Position numbers and translations under genes: made by a program | Source of the DNA: JARRKC01 sp963723965 | Lineage (GTDB): Bacteria; Acidobacteriota; UBA6911; RPQK01; JAPXNP01 | Length of the DNA: 64,000 bases | Assembly (NCBI GenBank): GCA_963723965.1 | Contig: CAVRSV010000016.1 | Coordinates: 232,140-296,139, forward strand | Direction of reading: 5' to 3' | Notes under the pieces: model-generated | The model's input: only the letters and a program-made list of their open reading frames with translations | Told to the model about the DNA's origin: nothing | The model's database searches: none | Part shown: positions 33,474-43,268 of the stretch, in pieces | Numbering within the stretch: position 1 is the first letter of the stretch | Layout of the letters: each line of letters opens with the position of its first letter

Positions 33474-34278
33474 CTGACCCGGAGCGGGAGTTCGACTTCG
33501 ATTTCAACCAGCGGGGTCTGCAGGGCAAGACGCTCGTCCTGGCCGGCGGTTCGGGGGGCTGGGCAGTGCCGTGGCCGCCCTTTTGGCCCGTGACGGTGCC
33601 TCGCTGGTCCTCGGATACCGGCAGGACCGCGAACGGGCCGCCCGGCTCCAGGCGCATCTGGGCCGCTTCGGAAGGGGTGTCGAGCTCGTCCAGGGGGACA
33701 TTGCCGAGGCGGCGACGCGCGAGGCCTGCGTGCAGGCGGCCGAACGGATCGGAGAGGAGATCTACGGGCTGGTCTGCCTGGCCGGCGATCCCGCCCGGGT
33801 CCGGTTCGATGACGCAGATCTGGCCGATCTCGACGCCTCGATGCGGCAGAACTACTACGGCCCGATTCTGCTGGCACGGGACTTCGGCATCCGCCTGCAA
33901 CGGAGCGGGACCTCCGGCGCCATCGTCCTGTTCTCCACCATGCAGGCCGTGGACCTCTTTCCGTCGAGCATCAACTACGCCGCTCCCAAGGCCGCGCTGA
34001 TCCACGCCGCCCGAATCCTGGCCAAGCAGTGGGGCGGCCCCTCGGGGATCCGGGTCAACGTCATCGCGCCGGGCGTCAACCGGGCGGGCATGGCCCTGGC
34101 CTCGATCCGCTCCGGCAAGTACGATCCCTTCGTGGAGCGAGGCATCATCCCCCGTTTCGGTCGCGCCGAGGACGTGGCCAAGGCCGTCCGGTTCCTGGTC
34201 GAACCCGACAACTACATCACGGGCCAGGTCCTGACCGTCGATGGCGGTCTCACCCTGCGCAAGGACCTGAAGAGCTAG
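33470..34278 (+). pseudogene. SDR family oxidoreductase (FabG-like), frameshifted in a G run
   Basis: The N-terminus (ATG 33470, overlapping the trxB stop) encodes QGKTLVLAGGSGG. The frame is then lost within GGGGGG at 33553-33558. The next frame continues LGSAVAALLARDGAS and the rest of the SDR: IVLFSTMQAVDLFP, catalytic YAAPKAALIHAARILA and GQVLTVDGGLTLRKD. One extra G would restore a 269-residue enzyme with the cofactor loop GGSGGLGSA. Everything else is conserved, so a base-call error or a slippery, possibly phase-variable tract are both possible. Confidence 0.8.
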
Positions 34279-35268
34279 CGGGTCAGGGAATCGACCAGCC
34301 ACTGTTCGTAGGCATCGAGGTTTTTCCAGCGCAGGGCCGCCCGCACCGGCGGGCCCTGGGGGGAGCGCCGGGTGAAGCCGTCGTCGGTGACTTCCAGGCG
34401 GAGGTCCTCCACGTCCACCCAGCTCTGTTCCACGGCCAGCGCCACGGCCAGGGTGTCGAACAGGACCGAGGACTGCACGGCCGGGTCGACCCGGGTCCAG
34501 TCGATGCGGCCGCTCCAGGTGCGGTAGTTCTCCATCAAGGCCACCAGTTCCGGTTTGGCGGAGGTGTTGACCCGCTGATAGAGATCTCCGTCGAGCTGGA
34601 TGATGCCACAGGTATCGAGCGGGGCCAGGAGCACGTCCCAGCCGGCCTCGTACATGGCGCGGGTGGCCGCGGGATCGACCTTGACGTTGTATTCGGCATC
34701 AGGTTGCGGCTTGTCCCCGTAGCCGACGTCGACACTCCCGCTCATGGCCACGACCCGGGCCTTCCCGGCAATGGCCGGCTCCCGCTTCAGGGCTTCGGCG
34801 ATGTTGGGCGTGGGGCCGATGGCGATCAGGACGACCGGCTCGGGACTTTGCATGATGGTGTCCACCAGGGCGGCCACACCGTCCTCGTGGATGGTCCCGG
34901 GATAGTTCGCCAGATCGTAGTCTCCCGCCCACGGGCTCTGGGGCAGGGGCTTCTCGTCGGAGGAGAGGCCGATTCCGATGGGGATGTCACCGCGCCCGAT
35001 CTGGGCCAGATAGCGGGCCGTAATGCGGGCCCGCTCGCGGGTGTTCCCGCTGTCGGTCACCACCAGCTTGAGATCCAGTTCGGGCCGGTTCAAGAGCAGG
35101 GCCAGGGCCCAGGTGTCGTCGATATCGGTGCCGATGTCCGTATCGAGGACCACGGGCATGCCCGGCACATTCCGCGGTTCCGGCCCCGCCGCCTGTCTGG
35201 ACGATGTCCTTCTGCTGCCCGCAGGCCACCAGGAACAATGCTGCCAATGCTGTGAATATGAGCTTCAT
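34275..35268 (-). pseudogene. Lipoprotein inosine-uridine nucleoside hydrolase, frameshifted after the signal peptide
   Basis: The signal peptide MKLIFTALAALFLVACGQQK (lipobox LVAC) starts at 35268. After about 10 more residues the frame shifts in a GGCGGCGGGGCC run (about 35184-35195). The catalytic domain resumes as MPVVLDTDIGTDIDDTWAL, the calcium-binding aspartate cluster of nucleoside hydrolases. Later motifs include VVLIAIGPTPNIAEAL and SSVLFDTLAVAL. The enzyme would cleave nucleosides to base and ribose outside the cytoplasm. Without the shift the protein has about 330 residues. Its stop overlaps the SDR stop on the other strand (CTAG). Confidence 0.78.
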
Positions 35269-35301
35269 CAGTACCCCTTCGTTTCGGGCCCCAGGTTTCG
35301 G

Positions 35302-35336
35302 GTTCCGAGTTCCTGGTTCCTGGTTCCTGGTTTCGG
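35302..35336. repeat. Heptanucleotide tandem repeat (GTTCCGA, GTTCCTG x3, GTTTCGG)
   Basis: Five consecutive heptamers upstream of the nucleoside hydrolase start. Confidence 0.85.
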
Positions 35337-35355
35337 GCCCCGGAAGTCAAAACTG

Positions 35356-35390
35356 GAAACTCGAAACTCGGAACTCGAAACTCGAAACTG
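35356..35390. repeat. Heptanucleotide tandem repeat (GAAACTC type, five units)
   Basis: GAAACTC twice, GGAACTC, GAAACTC, GAAACTG without gaps, in the same spacer as the previous tract and with a unit related to its complement. Confidence 0.85.
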
Positions 35391-35425
35391 CCCTCCGGAC
35401 TTCCCAAATCGCACTTCCCGTCTCA

Positions 35426-37138
35426 TCAGCGCTGGTAGAGCACCCGGCCGCCGACGATCGTGTAGTCGACCCGCGTCCCGAGGATCTCCGCTTCCGGAAC
35501 AGTCAGAAGATCCCGGGAGAAAACCGTAATATCCCCCAGTTTGCCGGGTTCGAGGCTGCCCTTGAGCCCTTCTTCGAAAGCGGCGTAGGCTCCGGCCAGC
35601 GTGTAGGAGCGCAGCGCTTCCTCGCGAGTCATGCACTGCTCGGGGAAGAACGGTTCTCCCTGTTTCGTCCGCCGGGTCACTGCGGCATAGAAGGACGGGA
35701 TCGGGTCGACGTCCTCCACCGGAGCGTCCGTCCCGTTGCAGATGACGGCACCGGTGTCGAGCAGGCTGCGCCAGACATAAGCACCCCGGCGCGCCCGTTC
35801 TTCGCCGATCCGGCTGACGACCCAGGGGCCGTCCGAAGTGGCGTGGACCGCCTGCATGGCCGCCACCACTCCCAGGAGATGGAAGCGCGGAATGTCCTGG
35901 GGATCGAGGTGCTGAGCGTGCTCGATGCGCCAGCGCGCGCCCGCGACTGCCGGATAGCGGGCGGCCGCTGCTTCGTAGATGTCCAGTACCTCCCGGTTGG
36001 CGCGGTCCCCGATGGCATGGGTGCACAGCTGGAAGCCGTTTTGAGCCGCGAGCTCGGCGGAGTGGCGCAGCTCTGTGAACTCCTCCGTCGGCAGCCCCAG
36101 CGACGAGGAGAGATCGGAATAGGGCTCGAGCAGCCAGGCTCCGCGCGATCCGAGAGCGCCGTCGGCATACCGCTTGATGGCCCTCACGGTCAGGTGGTCG
36201 TGGCCGAATCCGATCAGCTTGAGCGAGGCGAGCCGGTCGGCGAGTCGTTCGTCGGGCTCGCCCAGCATGCAGTAGAGCCGGAGCGGGAGCTCGCCGTCGG
36301 CGGCCAGCTCCTTCAGCGTCTCGAGGTACTCGAAGCTGGTCCCGGCGTCGTGAAAGGTGCAGATTCCCTTGGACAGACACTCGCGGGCCGCCAACTCGAC
36401 GATGCGCCTGCGGTGGGCGGCGGCCTCCTCCTCCGAACGCTCGGCCAGGGTGCGGTCGAGGGCTCGGCGGATCAGATCCTGAGCCGCTTCCTGAAAAACT
36501 CCCGTGATCCTGCCCGAGGCGTTTCGAAGAATCCGACCGCCTTCCGGGTCCGGCGTCGCCGTCGTGACGCCTGCCTGCTCCATCGCCCGCCGATTCGCAA
36601 TACAGGCATGGCCGCTGGCGTGGACCAGCAGGACGGGGTTGTCCGGTGTCCGCTCACTCAGTGAATCGTGCAGGGGCAGGCCCTGAAAGGACGGATCGGG
36701 CGGAGCGTCCCACTTCTCCTGGTGCCATCCGCGGCCCACGATCCATTCGCCGGCGGGCCGTTTCGAGGCCGCCTCGGCGACGAGATCGACGATCTCGCTC
36801 CAGCTCCGGGCCTGGCTCAGGTCGAGAGACAGGCGGGCTTCGCCGAGGCCTGACAGATGGGCGTGACTTTCGATCAGGCCCGGCGTCGCCAGACGGCCGT
36901 CGAGATCGATCACCGTGGTCTCGGAGCCGACCCGCCGCCGAATCTCCTCCGTCGTGCCCGTGGCCACGATGACGCCGCCCAGGACGGCCACGGCCTCGGC
37001 CTCGGGCCGCTCGGGATCGAGGGTCACCACCTTGCCGTTGAGCAGCACCAGATCGGCCGGCTCGATGGGGGTCACCAGGCAGCCCAGGCCTGCGGCGGGA
37101 GCGAGGAAAAGGAGAGCGAGCGCGATAAGGCGAAGCAT
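35426..37138 (-). CDS. Exported amidohydrolase, YtcJ-like metal-dependent hydrolase
   Basis: 570 residues. A signal sequence (LIALALLFLAPAAGLGC, with a possible lipobox) precedes the composite beta domain ADLVLLNGKVVTLDPERPEA. The TIM barrel has the metal ligands HAH in TPGLIESHAHLSGLG. Further landmarks are GRGWHQEKWD, the HASGHACIANRRAM helix, FHDAGTS, IKRYADGALGSRGA, a late CTHAIGDRANREVLD and EHAQH. GTDAPVEDVDP is the last metal-site aspartate. These match the YtcJ/LAF3 group, whose substrates are mostly unknown. Length is normal. Confidence 0.9.
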   Translation of the reverse strand: MLRLIALALLFLAPAAGLGCLVTPIEPADLVLLNGKVVTLDPERPEAEAVAVLGGVIVATGTTEEIRRRVGSETTVIDLDGRLATPGLIESHAHLSGLGEARLSLDLSQARSWSEIVDLVAEAASKRPAGEWIVGRGWHQEKWDAPPDPSFQGLPLHDSLSERTPDNPVLLVHASGHACIANRRAMEQAGVTTATPDPEGGRILRNASGRITGVFQEAAQDLIRRALDRTLAERSEEEAAAHRRRIVELAARECLSKGICTFHDAGTSFEYLETLKELAADGELPLRLYCMLGEPDERLADRLASLKLIGFGHDHLTVRAIKRYADGALGSRGAWLLEPYSDLSSSLGLPTEEFTELRHSAELAAQNGFQLCTHAIGDRANREVLDIYEAAAARYPAVAGARWRIEHAQHLDPQDIPRFHLLGVVAAMQAVHATSDGPWVVSRIGEERARRGAYVWRSLLDTGAVICNGTDAPVEDVDPIPSFYAAVTRRTKQGEPFFPEQCMTREEALRSYTLAGAYAAFEEGLKGSLEPGKLGDITVFSRDLLTVPEAEILGTRVDYTIVGGRVLYQR

Positions 37139-37174
37139 GGGTGGAAGGTTAGCGCGGATCGGACGGAAAGGCTA

Positions 37175-37954
37175 CTATTCGCCGGCCCGTGAACGGGCGT
37201 AGTCGACGATGGCGTCGACCAGGTCCGGGACGGTCGACTTGGCGGCCTCGCAGACGATCTCGAGGCCGGCCTGGCGCGCTTCGTCGGCGGTGATCGGGCC
37301 GATGACGGCACAGCGCAGCTCGTGGAGATCGTCCCGGCCGCCGGCCAGCTCCACGAAGTTGCGCACCGTCGACGAACTGGTGAAGGTCACCAGATCGGGA
37401 GGCGAACCGGCCAGAATCCGCTCCAGCTCGGCCCGGCTTTCGGGGGGAGGCACGGTCTCGTAGACCGGAATCAAATCGACCTCGGCGCCCCGCTCCCGCA
37501 GCTGGAGGGGCAGGATCTCACGGGCCACCCGAGCCCGGGGAAGCAGGATGCGCAGACCCTCGAGGCTGCCCGCGTGCAGGGCGGAGAATTCCTCGATGAT
37601 GCCTTCGGCCTGGTAGAGGCGGGGCTGGAGCGCCACCGAACCGCCGGACTGGGCGACCCGCTCGGCCGTGGCCGGGCCAATGCAGCAGATCCGGGGCAGG
37701 GGACTCGTTGCGGGCAGCGCCCGATAGCGGCGGAAAAAGATCTCCACCGCGTTGACACTGGTAAAGAAGAGCCAGTCGTAGCCGGAGAGGTGCTCCAGAG
37801 CCGTATCCAGGGGACCCGGGTCGAGGGGCACGATCTCGATGGTGGGGATCTCGAGGACCCGTGCGCCTTTGCTCCGCAGAATCTCGGAAAAGGATCCCGC
37901 CTGCCTGCGGGTGCGCGTCACCAGAATGGTCAGTCCGTCCAGTGCCCGGCTCAC
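37175..37954 (-). CDS. hemD: Uroporphyrinogen-III synthase
   Basis: A 259-residue enzyme that closes hydroxymethylbilane with inversion of ring D to form uroporphyrinogen III. Sequence identity in this family is low, but ILVTRTRRQAGSFSEILRSKG at the start, WLFFTSVNAVEIF, CCIGPATAERV, LILLPRARVAREILP-like text and VTFTSSSTVRNFVEL are the expected two-domain landmarks. It overlaps hemC by 4 nt and is last in the hemX-A-C-D operon. Confidence 0.92.
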   Translation of the reverse strand: MSRALDGLTILVTRTRRQAGSFSEILRSKGARVLEIPTIEIVPLDPGPLDTALEHLSGYDWLFFTSVNAVEIFFRRYRALPATSPLPRICCIGPATAERVAQSGGSVALQPRLYQAEGIIEEFSALHAGSLEGLRILLPRARVAREILPLQLRERGAEVDLIPVYETVPPPESRAELERILAGSPPDLVTFTSSSTVRNFVELAGGRDDLHELRCAVIGPITADEARQAGLEIVCEAAKSTVPDLVDAIVDYARSRAGE

Positions 37955-38883
37955 GCGAGTCCCACCTCCTGCAGGATCTCCTCGGCTCCCTGCCGGCGGA
38001 AGCTCTCGGCGAGCCCCGCGGCGAGGACCTCCAGATCCGTGTCGGCGCCCTCGACGCTGTCGCGGATCATGCGCCCGCCCGAAGGGCTTGCGACGAAGGC
38101 GGTGAGCCGCACCCGGGCGCCCTCGACGGTGGCATGGGCGCCCATGGGGACCTGGCAGCCTCCACCCATGGCCAGCAGGAAAGCCCGCTCGGCCGTCACC
38201 GAGATCCGAGTCGTCCGGTCCTCGAGTCGTCGAACGAGAGCGCCCACCGCTTCATCCGCGCTGCGAATCTCGAGCCCCAGCGCGCCCTGCCCGATGGCCG
38301 GAATCATCTGATCCGCCGGAAACGTGTAGGACACGTGCCGAGCCAGGCCCAGGCGGCGCAGGCCCGCGGCGGCCAGGACGATGGCGTCCAGTCCTTCGCT
38401 GTGGAGCTTGCGCAGCCGCGTGTCGACGTTGCCCCGGATGGGGACGATCTCGAGGTCGGGGCGAAGGTAGCGCAGTTGGGTCTCCCGGCGCAGCGAACTC
38501 GTGCCCACCCGGGCGCCCTGTGGCAATGCTTCCAGAGACGGGAGCGGGCCCTCGGTGATCAGGGCGTCGCGGGGATCCTCGCGACGCGGAATCGCCCCCA
38601 GCGTGAGCCCCTCGGGAAGCTCGGTGGGGAGATCCTTCAGGCTGTGCACGGCCAGATCGATGGACCCGTCGAGGAGAGCCTCCTCGATCTCCTTGACGAA
38701 CAGGCCCTTGTTGTCGGCCGCCAGTCGCGACAGAGGGGTCGCCGTCAGCTTGTCGCCCGTCGTGCGGATGGTCTTCACCGAAACGTCGAGTCCCGACTGG
38801 GTCTCCTGGAGCAGTCCCCGGATCAGATGGGTCTGGGCAAGGGCCAGCCGGCTGCCCCGGGAGCCGATGATGAGCTGCTTCAT
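37951..38883 (-). CDS. hemC: Hydroxymethylbilane synthase (porphobilinogen deaminase)
   Basis: A 310-residue enzyme that joins four porphobilinogens on a dipyrromethane cofactor. IIGSRGSRLALAQTHLIRG is the N-terminus, VHSLKDLPTELPEGL carries the catalytic aspartate region, and LRRETQLRYLRPDL with GNVDTRLRKL provides basic residues. The cofactor-binding cysteine lies in GGGCQVPMGAHA. Length and motifs are standard. It overlaps both hemA (4 nt) and hemD (4 nt). Confidence 0.97.
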   Translation of the reverse strand: MKQLIIGSRGSRLALAQTHLIRGLLQETQSGLDVSVKTIRTTGDKLTATPLSRLAADNKGLFVKEIEEALLDGSIDLAVHSLKDLPTELPEGLTLGAIPRREDPRDALITEGPLPSLEALPQGARVGTSSLRRETQLRYLRPDLEIVPIRGNVDTRLRKLHSEGLDAIVLAAAGLRRLGLARHVSYTFPADQMIPAIGQGALGLEIRSADEAVGALVRRLEDRTTRISVTAERAFLLAMGGGCQVPMGAHATVEGARVRLTAFVASPSGGRMIRDSVEGADTDLEVLAAGLAESFRRQGAEEILQEVGLA

Positions 38884-40145
38884 TCCGAGTCCTTGAGTCG
38901 AAACACCTTCTTGATCAGGGCGGCCGCCTCGGCGCGGGCGGCGGGCTGATCGCCCTTCTTGATCTCGACCATGAAGGGGTGAGCGATGCGGTGGGCCGTA
39001 CGCAGCATCATCTGTTCGAGCTTCTCGTACTCCGATTCCTGAAAGCTGTCGCGGATCTTGGAGAGCTCGTCGAGACAGATCTGCTCCAGCGTCTGGCGGA
39101 AGGACCCGACGACGGCGCCGACGTTGCGGTGGTGGTCGCCGAGAGCGAAATTGCGGACTTCCTCGAGCACGATCGATTCAGCCAGTTCGGCCTCGCCCTG
39201 CCGTTCCTCCAGGTTGGCGTCGACGACGGCCTGAAGATCGTCGATGTCGTAGCAGAAGGCGGTTTCGACGGTGTTCACGGCCGGATCGATGTTGCGGGGA
39301 ACGGCAATATCGATCAGGAACAGGGGATTGTACTTGCGGCGGTGGATGGCGCGATCCACATGATCCTTCCGGACGACGTATTCCTGGGCTCCCGTCGAGA
39401 CGATGACGATGTCGGAACGGACCAGTTCGTCCTCGAGCTGGGAGAGGTCGGTCTTTTCGCCCCCGAACTCCGAGGCCAGGGCCTCCGCGCGCCCGGGGGT
39501 CCGGTTGGCCACACGGATCTTGCTCGCCCCCGAGGCGAGCAGGCTGCGGGCCGCCAGCTCGCTCATCTTGCCGGCTCCGAGGAGGAGAACGGTCTTGCCG
39601 GCGAGCTCGCCGAAGATCTTGATGGCCAGTTCGACGGCGACGGAACTGATGGAAACCGCCGAATGGCCGATTTTGGTCTCGTGGCGAACCCGCTTGGCGA
39701 CGAAGAAGGCGTGGGGGATGAGGCGGCGCAGCCGCTGCCCGACGGCTCCGCTGCTCTCTGCGTAGGTGTAGGCCTGCTTGAGCTGACCCAGGATCTGGGC
39801 CTCGCCGAGGACCATGGAGTCCAGGCTCGAGGCGACGCGAAAGATGTGACGGACCAGTTCGTCATTGCTGTACGCGTAGAGGTGCTCGTCCAGCGCCGCG
39901 GAATTGAGCGTGTGATAGCGGCACAGGAACTCGCGCAGCCGTCCCTCTGCGGGCGCTCCGTTCGTGGCCGCGCTGGCCAGGAGCTCGACGCGGTTGCAGG
40001 TCGAGACGATCATCGCCTCGTCGAAGCCGAACTCCTTGAGCAGGGTCTCCAGGGCGAGCGGTATCGCATCCTCCCGGAAGGCCACCTTCTCACGAACTTC
40101 GATCGGTGCTGTCTTGTGATTCAGCCCAACCAGAATCAGGTCCAT
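38880..40145 (-). CDS. hemA: Glutamyl-tRNA reductase
   Basis: 421 residues. It reduces glutamyl-tRNA to glutamate-1-semialdehyde, the first step of C5-pathway haem synthesis. LVGLNHKTAPIEVREKVAF starts the protein. The catalytic cysteine lies in STCNRVELL, then SSLDSMVLGEAQILGQLK. The NADPH domain has VLLLGAGKMSELAARSL, and a helical dimerisation domain ends the chain. The ATG at 40145 lies 2 nt after the hemX stop. The partner gene hemL is not in the window. Confidence 0.96.
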   Translation of the reverse strand: MDLILVGLNHKTAPIEVREKVAFREDAIPLALETLLKEFGFDEAMIVSTCNRVELLASAATNGAPAEGRLREFLCRYHTLNSAALDEHLYAYSNDELVRHIFRVASSLDSMVLGEAQILGQLKQAYTYAESSGAVGQRLRRLIPHAFFVAKRVRHETKIGHSAVSISSVAVELAIKIFGELAGKTVLLLGAGKMSELAARSLLASGASKIRVANRTPGRAEALASEFGGEKTDLSQLEDELVRSDIVIVSTGAQEYVVRKDHVDRAIHRRKYNPLFLIDIAVPRNIDPAVNTVETAFCYDIDDLQAVVDANLEERQGEAELAESIVLEEVRNFALGDHHRNVGAVVGSFRQTLEQICLDELSKIRDSFQESEYEKLEQMMLRTAHRIAHPFMVEIKKGDQPAARAEAAALIKKVFRLKDSE

Positions 40146-40147
40146 CG

Positions 40148-40951
40148 CTAAAAACTGTGCTGCCCCCCGAAAATGCTCACTCCCAAAAAGGTGAAGAGAA
40201 TGGACAGGAAGCCAATCATACTCAGTAGCGCCGTTCGTCTTCCACGCCAGCCGGCGGTCAGCCTGAGGTAGATCAGGGCCAGGTAGATGATCCAGGTGGC
40301 CATGGTGGCGATCACCTTGGGATCCCGGTGCCAGCCCTGGACCCAGTCCTGCTCGGCCCAGATGATGCCGACGATGATGCCCGCCGTCATGAAGACGAAG
40401 CCCCAGATGAGGAACTTGAGGAAGAGGTCGTCCAGCGTGCTGAGCGACGGGAGTTGATAGTAGAAGGTCCGTGGCTTCTTGCGCTTCAGCTCGCGTTCCT
40501 GGAGCAGGTAGAAGACCGCGGCCAGAAAGGTCACGAAGAACATCCCGTAGGCCAGGAAGAGGAAGGACGAGTGAAAATAGACCCAGGAGCTCCGCAGGAT
40601 GTCCGGGATCGGAGAGGCCTTGATGAAGACCGTGCTGAGCATCGACGCCGCCACCAGGGGCAGAAGGAACAGGCCCATGGCGCGCACGCGATAGCGAAAC
40701 TGTGCGATGAGGAAGCAGAGGGTCACCGTCCAAGCGAAAAACGCAAGGGACTCGCGCAGGCCGATCATCGGGAAGAAGGCTTTCTCGAATCCCTGGTAAA
40801 TCAAGAACCCGCTGTGAAAGACGAAGCCGGCCGCGACCGAGTAGAGGGCGACGCGGACGAAGAGATCCTTCTTCGAGAGAAAGGCGATTCCACTGTGGAA
40901 CAGGCCGACGACATAAAAGCCGAACGCCGCATTGAACAATAAGCCGCCCAT
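40148..40951 (-). CDS. hemX: CcsA/HemX-type cytochrome c biogenesis membrane protein
   Basis: A 267-residue protein with eight hydrophobic segments. It belongs to the CcsA/CcmF/HemX family: LRESLAFFAWTVTLCFLIAQ, then WVYFHSSFLFLAYGMFFVTF with its histidine, and WAEQDWVQGWHRDPKVIATM, a variant of the tryptophan-rich haem-handling loop (WGxxWxWDPK). The position directly before hemA matches the HemX arrangement. HemX-like proteins modulate GluTR levels or handle haem at the membrane. A -10 box lies only 10 nt before the start. Confidence 0.88.
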   Translation of the reverse strand: MGGLLFNAAFGFYVVGLFHSGIAFLSKKDLFVRVALYSVAAGFVFHSGFLIYQGFEKAFFPMIGLRESLAFFAWTVTLCFLIAQFRYRVRAMGLFLLPLVAASMLSTVFIKASPIPDILRSSWVYFHSSFLFLAYGMFFVTFLAAVFYLLQERELKRKKPRTFYYQLPSLSTLDDLFLKFLIWGFVFMTAGIIVGIIWAEQDWVQGWHRDPKVIATMATWIIYLALIYLRLTAGWRGRRTALLSMIGFLSILFTFLGVSIFGGQHSF

Positions 40952-40961
40952 GATGGCTCAC

Positions 40962-40967
40962 ATTATA
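40962..40967 (-). promoter_or_regulatory. Perfect -10 box (TATAAT) 10 nt before the hemX start
   Basis: On the minus strand TATAAT is followed by 10 nt and then ATG, with no Shine-Dalgarno between, which fits a leaderless or nearly leaderless haem-operon transcript. The -35 position is occupied by a small CCGAC/GTCGG hairpin instead of TTGACA. Confidence 0.5.
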
Positions 40968-41122
40968 TAGGACCGACAAAGTCGGAGCTGGAAGGCGCGA
41001 TGGTACCAGCCCGCCGATCGCACTTCGCGACTTCGCCGCTTCGGCTTGGAGAACGGGAGAACGGGTTTCGCGAGAACCGGCACCCGGGAGGGCGGGCGTT
41101 TCGTTCGCACCAAATGGCTGTG

Positions 41123-41228
41123 GGCCTCCGATCGGTGTGCGCCCACTGAAGTGAGGTCTCGGCAGCCTGATCTCACGCCAAGCCGCTAAGTACGCAACGG
41201 CGCAAAGAAATTCTTTGCAGGTGGCGGC
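41123..41228. repeat. Dispersed repeat module 1, copy 2
   Basis: Partner of 26952-27057: the same orientation relative to the plus strand, 56 bp nearly identical, then about 50 bp diverged. Confidence 0.85.
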
Positions 41229-41271
41229 GTCCTGGGTGTGGAATCCGTTCTGCACATCTCAACGAGCGGAT

Positions 41272-41319
41272 GGGAGGGTCGGAACCGCGTCAGCGCGGTT
41301 CGGGCAAGACGCCCCCGAA
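41272..41319. repeat. Dispersed repeat module 2, copy 2
   Basis: Partner of 27333-27380. The order of modules 1 and 2 is the same in both spacers, although the distance between them differs (about 275 and 45 bp). Confidence 0.8.
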
Positions 41320-41609
41320 GTGCCAATTCGAGACCTCCCGTTTCCCGGCTTTTCCCGTCGACTCCCGTTCGTCTCTCGTGACTCCCGTGCTCCCGGCACT
41401 CGGCCCGGGGTTATCACCGGGGCACCCAAACGGACTCGCAGAGCCGGTTCATCGACCAATTCCCACCGAAGCCCAGGCGCGCCCACGACCGGGGCCTCTC
41501 CACACAAAGCGGCAGCAAGCTACCGCAGTCCAAACCGGCTGCGCCGCCGCCCCCGCGCCAAATCGAGAATCGAAAATCGCACATCTCAAATCCACTTCGG
41601 CCTGCGTGG

Positions 41610-41615
41610 TATGAT
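41610..41615 (+). promoter_or_regulatory. Extended -10 box (TGG-TATGAT) 6 nt before the M50 protease start
   Basis: TATGAT with TG in the extended position ends 6 nt before GTG 41622. There is no Shine-Dalgarno. It is a leaderless candidate for the head of the trpS-scpAB-rib gene run. Confidence 0.45.
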
Positions 41616-41621
41616 CCGCTC

Positions 41622-42270
41622 GTGACCTTCGGATCGATCGACTACCTGGCCCTCGTGATCAATCTGGTCGTGCTCCTGTTTTCGGTCAGCCTGCACGAGT
41701 CGGCGCACGCCTGGATGGCGAGCCGGTTCGGCGATCCGACGGGGCAGATGCTCGGCAGGGTCAGCCTCAATCCGCTGGTGCACATCGACCTCATCGGAAG
41801 CATTCTGTTTCCCCTCCTCTGCGTCCTCGCTGGGTGGGGTCATCTTCGGTTGGGCCAAACCCGTTCCGATCAACAGCGCCAATCTCCGCGATCCGAAAAA
41901 GGACAACATCTTCATCTCCGTAGCCGGTCCACTGAGCAATCTGGCGGCGGCCATCGGTTTCGTCGTCCTGCTGCGGGTCTTCGCCGTCCTCGACGCCGGC
42001 GGAGTGCTGCCCTGGCTGACCGAGCCTCTCATGGGATTGTGCAAGGTCGGCATCTTCCTCAACGTCATTCTCGCGGTCTTCAATCTGATCCCGATTCCTC
42101 CGCTGGACGGGAGCTGGGTCCTGGAAGGAATCCTCCCGCGCAGCATGGGCCACGTGTTCGATGCCATCCGCCCCTACGGGTTCCTCATACTCATCCTGTT
42201 GCTCTACTCCGGCGTCTTCAATTGGGTGCTCGGTCCGGTTCTGGAGATCGTGAGAAGCGTGTCCTCCTGA
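41622..42270 (+). pseudogene. Site-2 protease family (M50) membrane peptidase, frameshifted
   Basis: From GTG 41622 the frame encodes the zinc motif HESAH in LFSVSLHESAHAWMASRFG and NPLVHIDLIGSILFPLLC. It is lost in GCTGGGTGGGGTC at about 41833. The next frame continues GVIFGWAKPVPINSANL, then FISVAGPLSNLAAAIGF and the second site NLIPIPPLDGSWVLEG, to a stop at 42270. Removal of one G restores a 215-residue M50 protease of the cytoplasmic-membrane YwhC type. These cut substrates within the membrane. The lesion is a single-base change in a G-rich run and could be a sequencing error. Confidence 0.82.
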
Positions 42271-42278
42271 GAATGATC

Positions 42279-43265
<987 letters not shown>

Positions 43266-43268
43266 GCT

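Larger units (their letters stand above)
40952..41621. other. Repeat-rich spacer between hemX and the M50 protease, no gene
   Basis: About 670 bp between divergent genes. It contains the hemX promoter, irregular CTTCGC and GAGAACGGG units (41025-41060), dispersed modules 1 and 2 (41123 and 41272), CCCGTTTCCCG-like units (41335-41400) and AATCGAG heptamers near 41560. Two short protein-like frames here are translations of the repeats. Confidence 0.7.
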
